Part shown: piece by piece, positions 51,542-60,123 of the stretch
How the letters are laid out: every line of letters starts with the position of its first letter
How positions within the stretch are numbered: the stretch's first letter is position 1
From: Salinirubellus salinus
Lineage (GTDB): Archaea; Halobacteriota; Halobacteria; Halobacteriales; Haloarculaceae
Length of the DNA: 64,000 nucleotides
Direction of reading: 5' to 3'
Assembly (NCBI RefSeq): GCF_025231485.1
Contig: NZ_CP104003.1
Location: forward strand, 372,001 to 436,000
Notes under the pieces: generated by a model
What the model was told of the DNA's origin: nothing
The model's input: the letters and a program-made list of their open reading frames with translations, nothing else
Databases searched by the model: none
Program-made: the position numbers and the translations under genes

Positions 51542-52693
51542 GTGCATCAGAAGACAGTCGCGCTCGTCGCGGCGCTCGTGTTCGCCGCCGTCGTCCCGTT
51601 CGGGGCGGTCGGTGCGCCCGCGAGTGACGCGACGGAGACGGCCGTATCGCCGGCGAGCACCACGCTCGCCACGCAGGAGGACTGTGCGTTCCCGGTCACG
51701 CGGACCGACGGGACCGGGACCGAGGTGACGCTCGAGGAGCCCCCGGAGCGCATCGTCGCTATCGGCGGGTCGACGCCACAGGTCATGTGGGAACTCGGGG
51801 TCCAGGACCGCGTCGTCGGGATGCCGGTCCAGTCCTACACCGCGTACCTGAACGGCTCCGAGAACAAGACCGACGTCGTCACGCAGGACGGCGCCGTGGA
51901 CCAGGAACAGGTGGTCGCGCTGCAGCCCGACCTCGTCGTGCTGGCGAACATCTACTCCAACGAGACGGCCCAGAGCCTCCGGGCGGCCGGGCTGACCGTC
52001 TACAAGGAGGACTTCCCGTCCACGCTCGCCGGTATCACACGAAGCGTCGACACGTACGGCGCGCTCACGGGCGCGTGCGACCAGGCCGAGCAGACCAACG
52101 AGCAGTTCGACGCCTCCATCGACGCCATCGACGCCGACGCCGAGACGTTCGACTCCCCGCGCGTCTTCTACTACTTCTTCAACTTCACCGCCGGGAGCGG
52201 GACGTTCACGGACGAACTCATCACCACCGCGGGCGGCACGAACGTCGCCGCCGAGGCCGGCGTGACGGGCTTCCGGCAGGTGAACCTCGAGATCGTCGCC
52301 GAGCAGGACCCCGAGGTGGTCGTGGTGCCAAGCGACTCGAGCGTGCCGACCGGCGAGCCGTGGAACTCCACGACGGCCTACCAGGAGGGGAATATCGTCC
52401 GCGTGGACACGAACCTCGCCCAACAGCCCGCGCCGCGCGTGATCGGGCCCATCCGGACGATGCAGGAGGCGTTCGCGGCGGCCGCGCAGTCGACGCCGAC
52501 TCCGGAGCAGACGACCGTGGCGGCCACCACCGCGCCGCCCACCGACGCGACGTTCACGACGACAGCCCCGGCCGAGGACGACGACCAGCAGACGCCCGCG
52601 GCCGACTCCTCGGGTGACGGCGCCGGCTTCGGCCTCGCGAGTGCACTGGTCGCGCTCGCGGCGGCCGCGCTGCTGGCCACACGGCGGCGCTAA
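51542..52693 (+). CDS. btuF: anchored substrate-binding protein of the uptake system (BtuF-like)
   Basis: This 383-residue lipid-anchored receptor captures the substrate for BtuCD. It starts at GTG 51542 with a Sec signal (VHQKTVALVAALVFAAVVPF). The TroA-type binding fold has PERIVAIGGSTPQVMWELGV, VVALQPDLVVLANIYSNETA, YKEDFPSTLAGI and VLYYFFNFT-like FYYFFNFTAGSGTFTDELI. A Thr/Pro/Ala linker (about 315-355) precedes the sorting signal GDGAGFGLASALVALAAAAL plus LATRRR. As in the S-layer protein, the signal triplet is AGF, not PGF. A TTG farther upstream is in frame but lies within the promoter. Confidence 0.85.
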   Translation: MHQKTVALVAALVFAAVVPFGAVGAPASDATETAVSPASTTLATQEDCAFPVTRTDGTGTEVTLEEPPERIVAIGGSTPQVMWELGVQDRVVGMPVQSYTAYLNGSENKTDVVTQDGAVDQEQVVALQPDLVVLANIYSNETAQSLRAAGLTVYKEDFPSTLAGITRSVDTYGALTGACDQAEQTNEQFDASIDAIDADAETFDSPRVFYYFFNFTAGSGTFTDELITTAGGTNVAAEAGVTGFRQVNLEIVAEQDPEVVVVPSDSSVPTGEPWNSTTAYQEGNIVRVDTNLAQQPAPRVIGPIRTMQEAFAAAAQSTPTPEQTTVAATTAPPTDATFTTTAPAEDDDQQTPAADSSGDGAGFGLASALVALAAAALLATRRR

Positions 52694-52754
52694 CGCGGGG
52701 CACGCGAGGGCCCGAGCGGAAGTTTTACCCGGCCTACCGGCCCAGTATCAGGTA

Positions 52755-53285
52755 ATGGCGTACGAGGACCTTCTGGAGGACCCCGTGATACAGAAGTACC
52801 TCCACGAACTCGTCGGACCGACGGGTATGCCGGTGGCCGCCTCCCCACCGGACGGAGAAGTGACCGACGAGGAACTGGCCGAGGAGATCGGCCTCGAACT
52901 GAACGACGTGCGCCGCGCGTTGTTCATCCTCTACGAGAACGACCTGGCCACCTACCGCCGGCTGCGCGACGAGGACAGCGGCTGGCTCACCTACCTCTGG
53001 ACGTTCGAGTACGACAACATCCCCGAACGGCTGGAGGACGAGATGCACCGCCTGCTGGAGGCGCTACGAGCGCGCCGCGAGTACGAGCAGGACCACGAGT
53101 TCTACCTCTGTGAGACCGACTCCATCCGGTTCGAGTTCGGCGAGGCGATGGACTTCGGCTTCCAGTGCCCGCAGTGTGGTGGCGAACTCGTCTCGATGGG
53201 GAACCAGGGGCTGGTCGACGCCATCGATACGCGCATCGAGAGCCTCGAGGAGGAGCTGAACGTCCCCTCCGAGGCCGAGGCGTAG
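52755..53285 (+). CDS. tfe: transcription factor E (TFE alpha)
   Basis: TFE helps open the promoter with TFB and RNA polymerase, like eukaryotic TFIIE alpha. The 176-residue protein has an N-terminal winged helix (about 5-90: EVTDEELAEEIGLELNDVRR and LFILYENDLATYRRLRDEDS) and WLTYLWTFEYDNIPERL, the conserved tip and linker. A C-terminal zinc ribbon has Cys in FYLCETD and FQCPQCGGEL. The length is normal. It is followed without a gap by a DUF2110 gene. Confidence 0.95.
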   Translation: MAYEDLLEDPVIQKYLHELVGPTGMPVAASPPDGEVTDEELAEEIGLELNDVRRALFILYENDLATYRRLRDEDSGWLTYLWTFEYDNIPERLEDEMHRLLEALRARREYEQDHEFYLCETDSIRFEFGEAMDFGFQCPQCGGELVSMGNQGLVDAIDTRIESLEEELNVPSEAEA

Positions 53286-53960
53286 ATGGTCGTCCTCGCG
53301 ACGAAGTGCTACGTCGAAGGTGAGGCGCGCGAGCGGACGCTCCAGTCGCTCCGCTCGCAGGTCGCCGACGAACTGGGTGGCCTCGACGTCGACGTCGACG
53401 TGGGCCTGCGCGACGACGGATTCCCCTCGGTCACGGTCACTGGCGAGGACGCCCCGGTCGCCCGGAACCTCCTCGAAGAGGAGTGGGGTGCCGTGACGCC
53501 ACACCGGGAGGCCGGCGAGGTGTACGTCGGCACGCTCGAACGCTGGGACGACGAGGGGTTCTACCTCGACGCGGGCGAGGAGGTGTTCGTCCCGAGTGAC
53601 GGCCTCGGGCTGGGACAGGGGACCCCCTCCCAGATCCGCCAGCGGTTCGGCCTCGTCCAGCACCTCCCGATGCGGTTCGTCGAGGGCGAACCGGGCGAAC
53701 CCGCCCGCCTCGCCGACGCGGAGCGTGACCGCCTGTACGACTGGACACGTGGTGAGGGGCGCGTGAACGTCAACTCCGCGACCCGTGCGGAGGTCCGCGC
53801 GACGGTCAACCGCGCCGGCCACGCGCAGGACATCGTCACGGTCGAGCGACTCGGCCTGCTCGAACAGAGCGTCGTCTGCAAGGAGGGGACGGACCCGCCC
53901 GGGCTGGTCGCGTCCATCGGGCAGTACCTCCCCGCCGAACTGCTCGCGGTGGTACCGTAG
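53286..53960 (+). CDS. DUF2110 family protein
   Basis: The 224-residue protein starts at the base right after the tfe stop. It contains EVYVGTLERWDDEGFYLDAG, LGQGTPSQIRQRFGLVQHLP and GEGRVNVNSATRAEVRATVN, which match the archaeal DUF2110 family. The family is known to sit next to tfe, so a role in transcription or RNA handling is a fair guess. The segment VNVNSATRAEVRATVNRAGH looks like a nucleic-acid-type helix pair. No catalytic motif is clear. Confidence 0.85.
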   Translation: MVVLATKCYVEGEARERTLQSLRSQVADELGGLDVDVDVGLRDDGFPSVTVTGEDAPVARNLLEEEWGAVTPHREAGEVYVGTLERWDDEGFYLDAGEEVFVPSDGLGLGQGTPSQIRQRFGLVQHLPMRFVEGEPGEPARLADAERDRLYDWTRGEGRVNVNSATRAEVRATVNRAGHAQDIVTVERLGLLEQSVVCKEGTDPPGLVASIGQYLPAELLAVVP

Positions 53961-54815
53961 ATGGGCCGCGCCCGGCGACTCCTCGGAGTGGCGATGCTCG
54001 TCGGCCTGCTCGTCCTCTCGGGCTGTTCGACCCTGCTCGGTCCCGGATCCGTCAATCAGGGCGCGCTCGCCGCCGACCCCGGCGTCGAGTACCAGTGGGA
54101 CGCCGACGCCGACGCCCGCATCGAACTCTACCGGAACAACTACACCGCGGTCTACTCGGTCGGCAACCGTACCACCGGGAGTCTGGAGGAGCCGTACTCG
54201 ATGGAGCTGTACAACCGGGACGCGCTGGGCACGGACCAGCCGCTGACGCCGGAGTCGTTCCAGTTGCGCTACGACAACGGCACGTTACTCCGGTTCGTCG
54301 AGGGTGACGACGGGGCGAACCTCGTGATGGTGAAGAACGGCACCCAGACCGACGTGGACGACTCGCTGCTGACGGTGAACCAGACCCGTCGCCGGACGCA
54401 GGTGTTCCTGCCCGTGAACGACTCCGCCCAGATAGCGTTCGTCGGGCCGAAGAACGGCAAGTCCGTCTCCACGCCACAGTTCGTCCGCGGGAGCTACGAA
54501 ATGCGCCTGACCGACGGCGCCCGCGTCGGCCTGCCAATCCTCTCGGACGTGACCCCCGGTGGCGCCTCGACCGAGACGGTCGACGACCGCGTGGTCGTCC
54601 GCTGGGACAGCGTCGAGAACGCCCCGAGCGTCTCGGTCCGGTACTACCTCGAGCGTGACCTGCTCCTGTTCGGCGGGCTGGCCGCCATCGGCCTCGTCGT
54701 CGGCGTCGCCGGCGGCATCTACTACTACCTCGGCATCCGCGAGACGGTGCGACGCCGCGAGGAGGTCGGCCTCGACGTCGACACCGGCGACGACGACGGC
54801 CCGGGCCCCTTCTGA
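53961..54815 (+). CDS. lipoprotein with C-terminal membrane helix (DUF5803-like)
   Basis: The 284-residue protein has a lipoprotein signal (MGRARRLLGVAMLVGLLVLS then GCSTLL; lipobox LSGC, Cys at residue 22). A beta-rich external domain follows, with YEMRLTDGARVGLPILSDVT near its end, then one transmembrane helix (about 235-258) and an acidic cytoplasmic tail. It directly follows the DUF2110 gene without a gap, forming tfe-DUF2110-lipoprotein. I believe this family is DUF5803. Its link to transcription factors is unexplained. Confidence 0.75.
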   Translation: MGRARRLLGVAMLVGLLVLSGCSTLLGPGSVNQGALAADPGVEYQWDADADARIELYRNNYTAVYSVGNRTTGSLEEPYSMELYNRDALGTDQPLTPESFQLRYDNGTLLRFVEGDDGANLVMVKNGTQTDVDDSLLTVNQTRRRTQVFLPVNDSAQIAFVGPKNGKSVSTPQFVRGSYEMRLTDGARVGLPILSDVTPGGASTETVDDRVVVRWDSVENAPSVSVRYYLERDLLLFGGLAAIGLVVGVAGGIYYYLGIRETVRRREEVGLDVDTGDDDGPGPF

Positions 54816-54930
54816 GACGGCGAGGGTCGCGGTCATCGCTTCGCTCGCCGTGCCTGCCCCTCGTTGCTGACGGCCAGTCGACCCCTCACGCATCGCGCCG
54901 GTTTTGACACCCCCGCCCCAACCGTGGGGC

Positions 54931-55620
54931 ATGGAAGTCGCGCTGGTGACCGTCGGCGACGAACTGCTCTCCGGTGACACCCTCAACTCGAACGCCGCGT
55001 GGCTCGGCCGGCGACTGCACGAACGCGGCGTCACCGTCGAGCGCTCCACCACCGTCCCCGACCGGGTGGCCGACATCGCCCGCGTCGTCAACGAGTACCG
55101 CGCCGAGTACGACGCCGTCCTCGTCACCGGCGGCCTCGGGCCGACGCACGACGACCTGACGATGGAGGCGGTGGCCGCGGCCCTCGGCCGCCCCGTCGAG
55201 GAGAGTGCGGAGGCGCTCGCGTGGCTCGAGGAACACGGCGGCTACGCCAGCGACGACCTCGCGAAGGGGACCGCCGACCTCCCGGCCGGCGCGCGGGTCC
55301 TGCACAACACCGTCGGGGTGGCGCCGGGGTGTGTCGTCGACGACGTCTACGTCTTCCCCGGCGTCCCGGACGAGATGAAGGCGATGTTCGAAGGCGTCGC
55401 CGAGGAGTTCTCCGGGGAGATCCAGCACGTCAGCGTGGTGCCGGCGGCGGAACCCGAGTCCGCGCTGCTCGACCGTATCGAGACGCTCCGCGAGTCGTTC
55501 GACGTGAAGGTCGGCTCCTACCCGGGCGAGTTCGTCCGGGTCAGACTGGAGGGTGAGGAGGACGAGGTCGAGCGGGCGGCCGCGTGGCTCCGCGACCGGG
55601 TGGAAGCGCCGGAGGAGTAG
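54931..55620 (+). CDS. CinA-like/molybdopterin-binding domain protein
   Basis: The 229-residue protein begins MEVALVTVGDELLSGDTLNS and contains DAVLVTGGLGPTHDDLTMEA, the hallmark of the MoaB/MogA-like (MoCF) domain of CinA, and VYVFPGVPDEMKAMF. It lacks the C-terminal nicotinamide-nucleotide amidase domain of full CinA. Domain-only CinA relatives are typical in archaea and may hydrolyse ADP-ribose or bind molybdopterin; the real function is open. ATG 54931 is directly at the first strand. Confidence 0.85.
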   Translation: MEVALVTVGDELLSGDTLNSNAAWLGRRLHERGVTVERSTTVPDRVADIARVVNEYRAEYDAVLVTGGLGPTHDDLTMEAVAAALGRPVEESAEALAWLEEHGGYASDDLAKGTADLPAGARVLHNTVGVAPGCVVDDVYVFPGVPDEMKAMFEGVAEEFSGEIQHVSVVPAAEPESALLDRIETLRESFDVKVGSYPGEFVRVRLEGEEDEVERAAAWLRDRVEAPEE

Positions 55621-55623
55621 GTC

Positions 55624-55737
55624 TCAGCGCGTGAGGTAGACGAGCCACGCGACGACGAACGCGAGACTGGCGACGAGGACGAGCCACCCGGCACCGTCGA
55701 TGGCAGCGACGTTCACTCCTTCCTGCAGTGGTATCAT
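55624..55737 (-). CDS. 37-residue single-helix membrane protein
   Basis: ATG 55737 opens MIPLQEGVNVAAIDGAGWLV and continues with LVASLAFVVAWLVYLTR, one transmembrane helix with a basic C-terminal end. It converges on the CinA-like gene with three bases between the stops. The tight packing and membrane-like composition argue for a real gene; its size leaves doubt. Confidence 0.45.
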   Translation of the reverse strand: MIPLQEGVNVAAIDGAGWLVLVASLAFVVAWLVYLTR

Positions 55738-55845
55738 GACTCTCGGTTCTGGGAGTGGGGACTTACCGATTGCGTTCTCCCGCGCGGGCGAGCACTCGCC
55801 CCGGCATCCGCGGCGCTTTTGACACCGGCCCCGTAACGCCGAACC

Positions 55846-56943
55846 ATGCGTCGGATCGGCGTCGTCGTCAACCCCATCGCGGGCATGGGCGGCAGGGTCG
55901 GGCTGAAGGGCACCGACAACAAGGTCGAGGAGGCCCGCCGCCGGGGTGCGGAGCCACGCTCGCCGGAGCGGGCGGTACAGGCGCTCTCGCACATGGCCCA
56001 GCAGGGCGTCGACGTCGAACTGCTCGCCTACGGCGGCGAGATGGGCGAGGACGAGTGCCGCGCGGCCGGGTTCGACCCCGTCGTCGTCGGCTCTCCAGGC
56101 GACGAGGACACGAGCGCCGAGGACACGAAGCAGGCGGTCCGCGAGTTCGTCGGCTACGAGCCGCCGGAGGGGGGCGACCCGGGCGTGGACCTCGTCCTGT
56201 TCGTCGGCGGCGACGGGACCGCGGTGGACGTGGCGGAGACGCTCGTGGAACTCGGGGGTGACACGCCGATGCTCGGGGTCCCGGCGGGGGTGAAGGTCTA
56301 CTCCTCGGTGTTCGCAGTGACCCCGCGGGCGGCGGGTCGCATCGCGGTGACGTTCGACCGCACCGAGCGCCGCGAAGTGAACGACATCGACGAGGACGCC
56401 TACCGCGGCGGTGACGTGAACACAGAGCTGAAGGCGCTCGCGTGGGTGCCCGTCGGCGAGGACGTGCAGTCCTCGAAGCAGGTCGGCGGGGGGACCGTCG
56501 AGCAACTCGCGCAGGCCGTCGCCAGCGAGATCAGCGAGGAGACGGGCGTCACGTACGTCCTCGGGCCGGGCTCGACCGTCGACGCCATCAAGACCGAGCT
56601 GGGGTTCGACGGGACGCCGCTCGGCGTGGACGTGTGGCGCGACGGCGAGGTGCTCGTCCGGGACACGACCGAGTCGGACATCCTCGACAATCTCGGCGAG
56701 AACAACGTCATCGTCGTCTCTCCCATCGGTGGCCAGGGGTTCATCTTCGGGCGGGGGAACCCACAGATCAGTCCGGCCGTCATCGAGCGCTCGGCGGTCG
56801 AGGTGGTCGCCTCACGCCAGAAACTCGACGACACGGGCGTCCTCCGGGTCGACACCGGCGAGCAGGAACTCGACGACGAACTCCGGGGCTGGCAACGGGT
56901 CCGGGTTGGGAAGTTCGAGCGCCGACTCCTGAAGGTCGTCTGA
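55846..56943 (+). CDS. ATP-NAD kinase family protein
   Basis: The 365-residue protein starts MRRIGVVVNPIAGMGGRVGL, followed later by VDLVLFVGGDGTAVDVAETL (GGDGT motif of NAD and diacylglycerol kinases, about 124-133) and PMLGVPAGVKVYSSVFAVTP. A C-terminal VVVSPIGGQGFIFGRGNPQI region is typical of the larger AcoX-like branch of this family. That branch is separate from the standard NAD kinase NadK, so the substrate is uncertain. A strong hairpin follows its stop. Confidence 0.85.
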   Translation: MRRIGVVVNPIAGMGGRVGLKGTDNKVEEARRRGAEPRSPERAVQALSHMAQQGVDVELLAYGGEMGEDECRAAGFDPVVVGSPGDEDTSAEDTKQAVREFVGYEPPEGGDPGVDLVLFVGGDGTAVDVAETLVELGGDTPMLGVPAGVKVYSSVFAVTPRAAGRIAVTFDRTERREVNDIDEDAYRGGDVNTELKALAWVPVGEDVQSSKQVGGGTVEQLAQAVASEISEETGVTYVLGPGSTVDAIKTELGFDGTPLGVDVWRDGEVLVRDTTESDILDNLGENNVIVVSPIGGQGFIFGRGNPQISPAVIERSAVEVVASRQKLDDTGVLRVDTGEQELDDELRGWQRVRVGKFERRLLKVV

Positions 56944-56956
56944 TCACGCGGGCCGT

Positions 56957-56976
56957 CCCCGTGCGACCGCACGGGG
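56957..56976 (+). other. perfect 8-bp stem hairpin after the NAD-kinase-family gene
   Basis: CCCCGTGC (56957-56964) and GCACGGGG (56969-56976) form a perfect stem with loop GACC, 13 bases after the stop codon. Archaeal termination relies mostly on T-runs, which are absent here, so it may stabilise the mRNA 3' end instead. Confidence 0.4.
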
Positions 56977-57002
56977 CGAAGTGTGCCTATCCCTCATGGT
57001 CA

Positions 57003-57030
57003 TCCATATTACTTCTGGCGGCTCCATATG
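57003..57030 (+). promoter_or_regulatory. direct repeat TCCATAT upstream of the AbrB-PhoU gene
   Basis: TCCATAT occurs at 57003-57009 and again at 57023-57029, 20 bp apart, which is close to two helical turns. A TATA-like TGTATAG follows at about 57034-57040, and the ATG is at 57077. The arrangement suggests a dimeric regulator binding just above the TATA box, perhaps the gene's own phosphate regulator. This is inference from spacing. Confidence 0.4.
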
Positions 57031-57076
57031 GTGTGTATAGTGAAGACTAAGGTCACTGGGCGCGGACCCACCCGGC

Positions 57077-58111
57077 ATGGAGACACGCAAGGTCCAGCGG
57101 CTCGGACCGTCCACGTTGGCGATGACGCTCCCGGCGGAGTGGGCGAAGGCCCAGAACGTCGAGAAGGGCGACGAGGTGTCGCTGCGCATCGGGTCGAAGG
57201 GGACGCTCACGGTGATGCCCGAGTCCGTCCAGCAGGAGGAGAGCGAGGCCATCATCCACGCGGGCGAACTGGACGCCGACGCCGTCGAGCGCGCCATCCT
57301 CGCCCAGTACGTCCTCGGCCGGCGCGTCATCGAGGTCAGCGCGGACGAGGGCGGCACCCTCGCCTCGACGACAATCAACGCCGTCTACAACGCCGAGACG
57401 CAATTGATGGGGCTGGGTGTCATCGAGGAGACGCCCGAACGCATCGCCATCCGCTGTAGCGTCGACCCGGAGGACTTCACGCTCGACAACCTCCTGATGC
57501 GTCTGGAGTCGACCGGGAGCACGATGCGTAACGAGGCGGTCAAGGCGCTCGCCCACGGTAACCCCGACCTCGCGCAGCGCGCGCTCAACCGCGAGCGGCA
57601 GGCGAACAAGATCTTCGTCCTCCTGCTCCGGCTCATCTTCACGGCCTACCAGAACCCCAACCTCGCCCGCGCGGTGGGGCTGGACGGCGGCTTCCCGCTC
57701 ATCGGCTACCGCTCCATCGCGAAGAACCTCGAGCTCACCGCGGACAACGCCGAGGACATCGCCGAGATCGTCCTCGAGACCGAGGGCCACACGCTCAACG
57801 TCGACAGCGGGACGATGCGGAAGATCCGCGAGTTCACGGACAACGTGAACGAGATCACCGAGAAGGGCGTGCAGGCGGCCGTCGAGCGCGACTACGACAT
57901 CGCCATCGAGGTCAAGCGGCTGTTCCGCGAGATAGAGAACCGCGAGCGCGAGATCCTGAACGAACTCGACGAGATGCCGAACGCCGACCTTCTCCGGGTC
58001 CGCGAGGTGCTCGTCAGCCTCCAGCAGACCGCCCAGTACGCCGTCCGGAACGCCGAGATCGCGACGAACCTCGCGCTGGACGAGGACAGCGAGTACGTCA
58101 CCATCAGCTGA
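57077..58111 (+). CDS. AbrB-PhoU phosphate-type regulator
   Basis: The 344-residue protein has an N-terminal SpoVT/AbrB DNA-binding swapped-hairpin domain (METRKVQRLGPSTLAMTLPA to about residue 50; WAKAQNVEKGDEVSLRIG). Two PhoU helical bundles follow, about 115-215 (VDPEDFTLDNLLMRLESTGS) and 225-340 (NLELTADNAEDIAEIVLETE). Such fusions occur in archaea and probably link phosphate sensing to gene control without a kinase. No pst genes are in the window. The direct repeat upstream may be its operator. Confidence 0.9.
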   Translation: METRKVQRLGPSTLAMTLPAEWAKAQNVEKGDEVSLRIGSKGTLTVMPESVQQEESEAIIHAGELDADAVERAILAQYVLGRRVIEVSADEGGTLASTTINAVYNAETQLMGLGVIEETPERIAIRCSVDPEDFTLDNLLMRLESTGSTMRNEAVKALAHGNPDLAQRALNRERQANKIFVLLLRLIFTAYQNPNLARAVGLDGGFPLIGYRSIAKNLELTADNAEDIAEIVLETEGHTLNVDSGTMRKIREFTDNVNEITEKGVQAAVERDYDIAIEVKRLFREIENREREILNELDEMPNADLLRVREVLVSLQQTAQYAVRNAEIATNLALDEDSEYVTIS

Positions 58112-58154
58112 GCCGTCGGCCCGTCCGGTCTCCCGTCGTTCTTCCCGCGCTTCG

Positions 58155-59411
58155 TCAGTCGAGACCCAGGATGCCGCCGTCGTCCGTCGGCGTTGCGGTC
58201 GGTGAGTCGCTCGGCGTCGCCGTCGGCGCGGGGGTGCTCGTCGCCGCGTCCGTCGTCGGCGCGGCCGTGGGCGTCCCGCCGAGGACGCCGTCTGTGGGCG
58301 TGTCCGTGGCGTCTGTCGCCGTGTCCGTGGCGTCTGTCGCCGTGTCGAGCAGCCCGCCGTCGTCGGTGGGCGTCGGCGTGGGCGAGGCCGTCCCTGCCGG
58401 CCCCTCACCCTCGGTCGACGCGTCACCGGCGCCGGCGTCGGACGCGTCCGTCTCGTCCTTGGTGCCGAAGATGTCCGTCTCGATGGTCCGCTCGTAGGTC
58501 AGCGCGTCGAGCGGGATACGGATCTCGTCGCCGGTGGGCAGCTCTACCTTCGCGTAGAAGTCGATCTGGAGGTCCGTGACCTGGTCGTTCTGGAGGTGGC
58601 TCACCCACCACTCGTCGAGCCGCTCGTTCCGGATGGTCGGGACCGTCCGGATGGTCTCCGTGGTGCCACCGGGGACGACGTAGGACTCGTTCGTGCGCCC
58701 CTCGCCGACGGGGATGTCGTTCATCGTCACCTCGTAGCCCACCTCCGTCACGACGTAGGGCTGGGCCTTCGGGTTGTAGACGACGAAGTCCGTCACGATG
58801 GGTGTCTGTGCCTCGGTGACGGTCCCGTACTGCGCATCGGTCCGGTTGATGTAGAGGATGGGATCGGAGACGAGCGGTCGGGAGGCGTTGACCGGCCGGG
58901 TCTCGTCGGACTCGAACGCGCCGATGATGTCCGTCTCGATCTGCTGGCCCTGCTGGAAGTCGAACGTGCGGTCGCCGAGCAGCGAGGTCCGGACGTCAGC
59001 GTCGACGGTGACGTTCGTCACCTCGCCGTTCCGGAGGTGGGTGACCCACCAGTCCGGGATCTTCGTGTTCTGCATCCGGGTACTGAAGTCCAGCGTGGTG
59101 TTGCCCGGGTCCACGTCGAGGCCCTCCTTCGTCCCCTCGGCCATCGCCACGTCGTTCATGGCGACCGTGTAGTCGATGGTCGTCCCGCCGAGCTGGACGC
59201 CGACCGGGTTGGGGTTGTCCACGACGAGGTCCGTCTCCACGACGGTGGTCTGGTCGGTGACGTCTCCGAACCGGTTCTCGACGGCCTGCACGGACGGTGC
59301 GCCGACGACGCCGAGCGCGAACGCCCCACCGACGCTCGCGGCGACGAGACCGAGGGCGACCAGCACCACTCGAAGTGTGCCGAGTCCACGACGTGACTCT
59401 CGCGTGTCCAT
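58155..59411 (-). CDS. membrane-anchored LEA14/WHy-domain protein
   Basis: The 418-residue protein has an N-terminal anchor (about 14-40) and two similar LEA14-type beta domains. Domain 1 (about 45-165) contains VVETDLVVDNPNPVGVQLGG; domain 2 (about 190-300) contains IVTDFVVYNPKAQPYVVTEV. Both carry an R/TNxxxxxWWVxHLxNxxVT piece (WWVTHLRNGEVTNV, WWVSHLQNDQVTDL), which shows internal duplication. A Thr/Pro/Ala/Asp-rich tail follows with two exact 21-bp DNA repeats (58300-58341). LEA14 proteins are linked to desiccation tolerance; the role here is unknown. The tail has no sorting signal. Confidence 0.8.
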   Translation of the reverse strand: MDTRESRRGLGTLRVVLVALGLVAASVGGAFALGVVGAPSVQAVENRFGDVTDQTTVVETDLVVDNPNPVGVQLGGTTIDYTVAMNDVAMAEGTKEGLDVDPGNTTLDFSTRMQNTKIPDWWVTHLRNGEVTNVTVDADVRTSLLGDRTFDFQQGQQIETDIIGAFESDETRPVNASRPLVSDPILYINRTDAQYGTVTEAQTPIVTDFVVYNPKAQPYVVTEVGYEVTMNDIPVGEGRTNESYVVPGGTTETIRTVPTIRNERLDEWWVSHLQNDQVTDLQIDFYAKVELPTGDEIRIPLDALTYERTIETDIFGTKDETDASDAGAGDASTEGEGPAGTASPTPTPTDDGGLLDTATDATDTATDATDTPTDGVLGGTPTAAPTTDAATSTPAPTATPSDSPTATPTDDGGILGLD

Positions 59412-59577
59412 TCTCGAACTGGGGAACGTCCTGCCCCGACAAGTATCTCGTGGCCGAGTCCGTGCGTGAGACGCGCTCTCGATGCCCTCGAACGCCTGTT
59501 CAGGGTCGCGCCGGCATCGAGTGACCGACCGCGCCGGGAACGCGAGGATTAAGTGGGCGGTGACGGAAACTCCGGTC

Positions 59578-59766
59578 ATGACGACTGAGTCCGCGTCGAC
59601 GGACATGTCCATCGGCCTGAGCGCGGTGTTCGTCGCGCTCGCGCTCGCCGGGGCACTCGGGATGTACATCTTCGCCGTGGGCGGCGACACCGTCTCGTCC
59701 GGGTGGGCGTTCGCGGTGGCGATGCTCGGGGCTGCGGCCGTCGTGACGGCCGTCCACGTCTACTGA
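59578..59766 (+). CDS. small two-helix membrane protein (DUF7525-like)
   Basis: The 62-residue protein reads MTTESASTDMSIGLSAVFVA and has two transmembrane helices (about 12-32 and 42-60). It resembles a small conserved haloarchaeal family of unknown function. ATG 59578 is preferred since GAGGATTAAGTG, a promoter-like stretch, lies about 30 bp upstream. It is divergent from the LEA14 gene. Confidence 0.7.
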   Translation: MTTESASTDMSIGLSAVFVALALAGALGMYIFAVGGDTVSSGWAFAVAMLGAAAVVTAVHVY

Positions 59767-59861
59767 CGCCACCCGTCGCTCGACCGACGGGGGACCGCCG
59801 ACTGCCGGTGCGGTTGCCGGAACGAGGAACGGTTAAGCGTCCGGCGCACGTACCCGTGGGT

Positions 59862-60086
59862 ATGGCAGAGATGAGCGAGGAAGACGAACGTATCCTGTCG
59901 TACCTCCGGGACAGCGTCTCGGCGGGTGACAGATACTTCCGCGCGAAGAACATCGCCAAGAGCGTCGGCCTCACCGCGAAACAGGTCGGTGCCCGCCTCC
60001 CGCGCCTCGCAGAGCAGTCGGACGACGTCGACATCGAGAAGTGGGGCCGCGCGAAGTCCACGACCTGGCGCGTCACCCCCCAGTGA
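59862..60086 (+). CDS. small winged-helix-like conserved protein (DUF7123-like)
   Basis: The 74-residue protein starts MAEMSEEDERILSYLRDSVS. FRAKNIAKSVGLTAKQVGAR forms a helix-turn-helix, and the end VDIEKWGRAKSTTWRVTP is a wing-like hairpin. I remember close homologues in most haloarchaea. It may bind DNA or RNA. A GGTTAAGC promoter-like stretch lies about 30 bp upstream. It is followed 37 bp later by the SRPBCC gene. Confidence 0.78.
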   Translation: MAEMSEEDERILSYLRDSVSAGDRYFRAKNIAKSVGLTAKQVGARLPRLAEQSDDVDIEKWGRAKSTTWRVTPQ

Positions 60087-60123
60087 CGGTAACTACTTCC
60101 CACGCCCCCCCCGAGTTCCATAC

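Noticed and set aside
58300-58345. CRISPR-like short repeat
   Set aside because: Two 21-bp copies without spacers encode Ala-Thr-Asp repeats of the LEA14 protein tail. No cas genes are present in the window.
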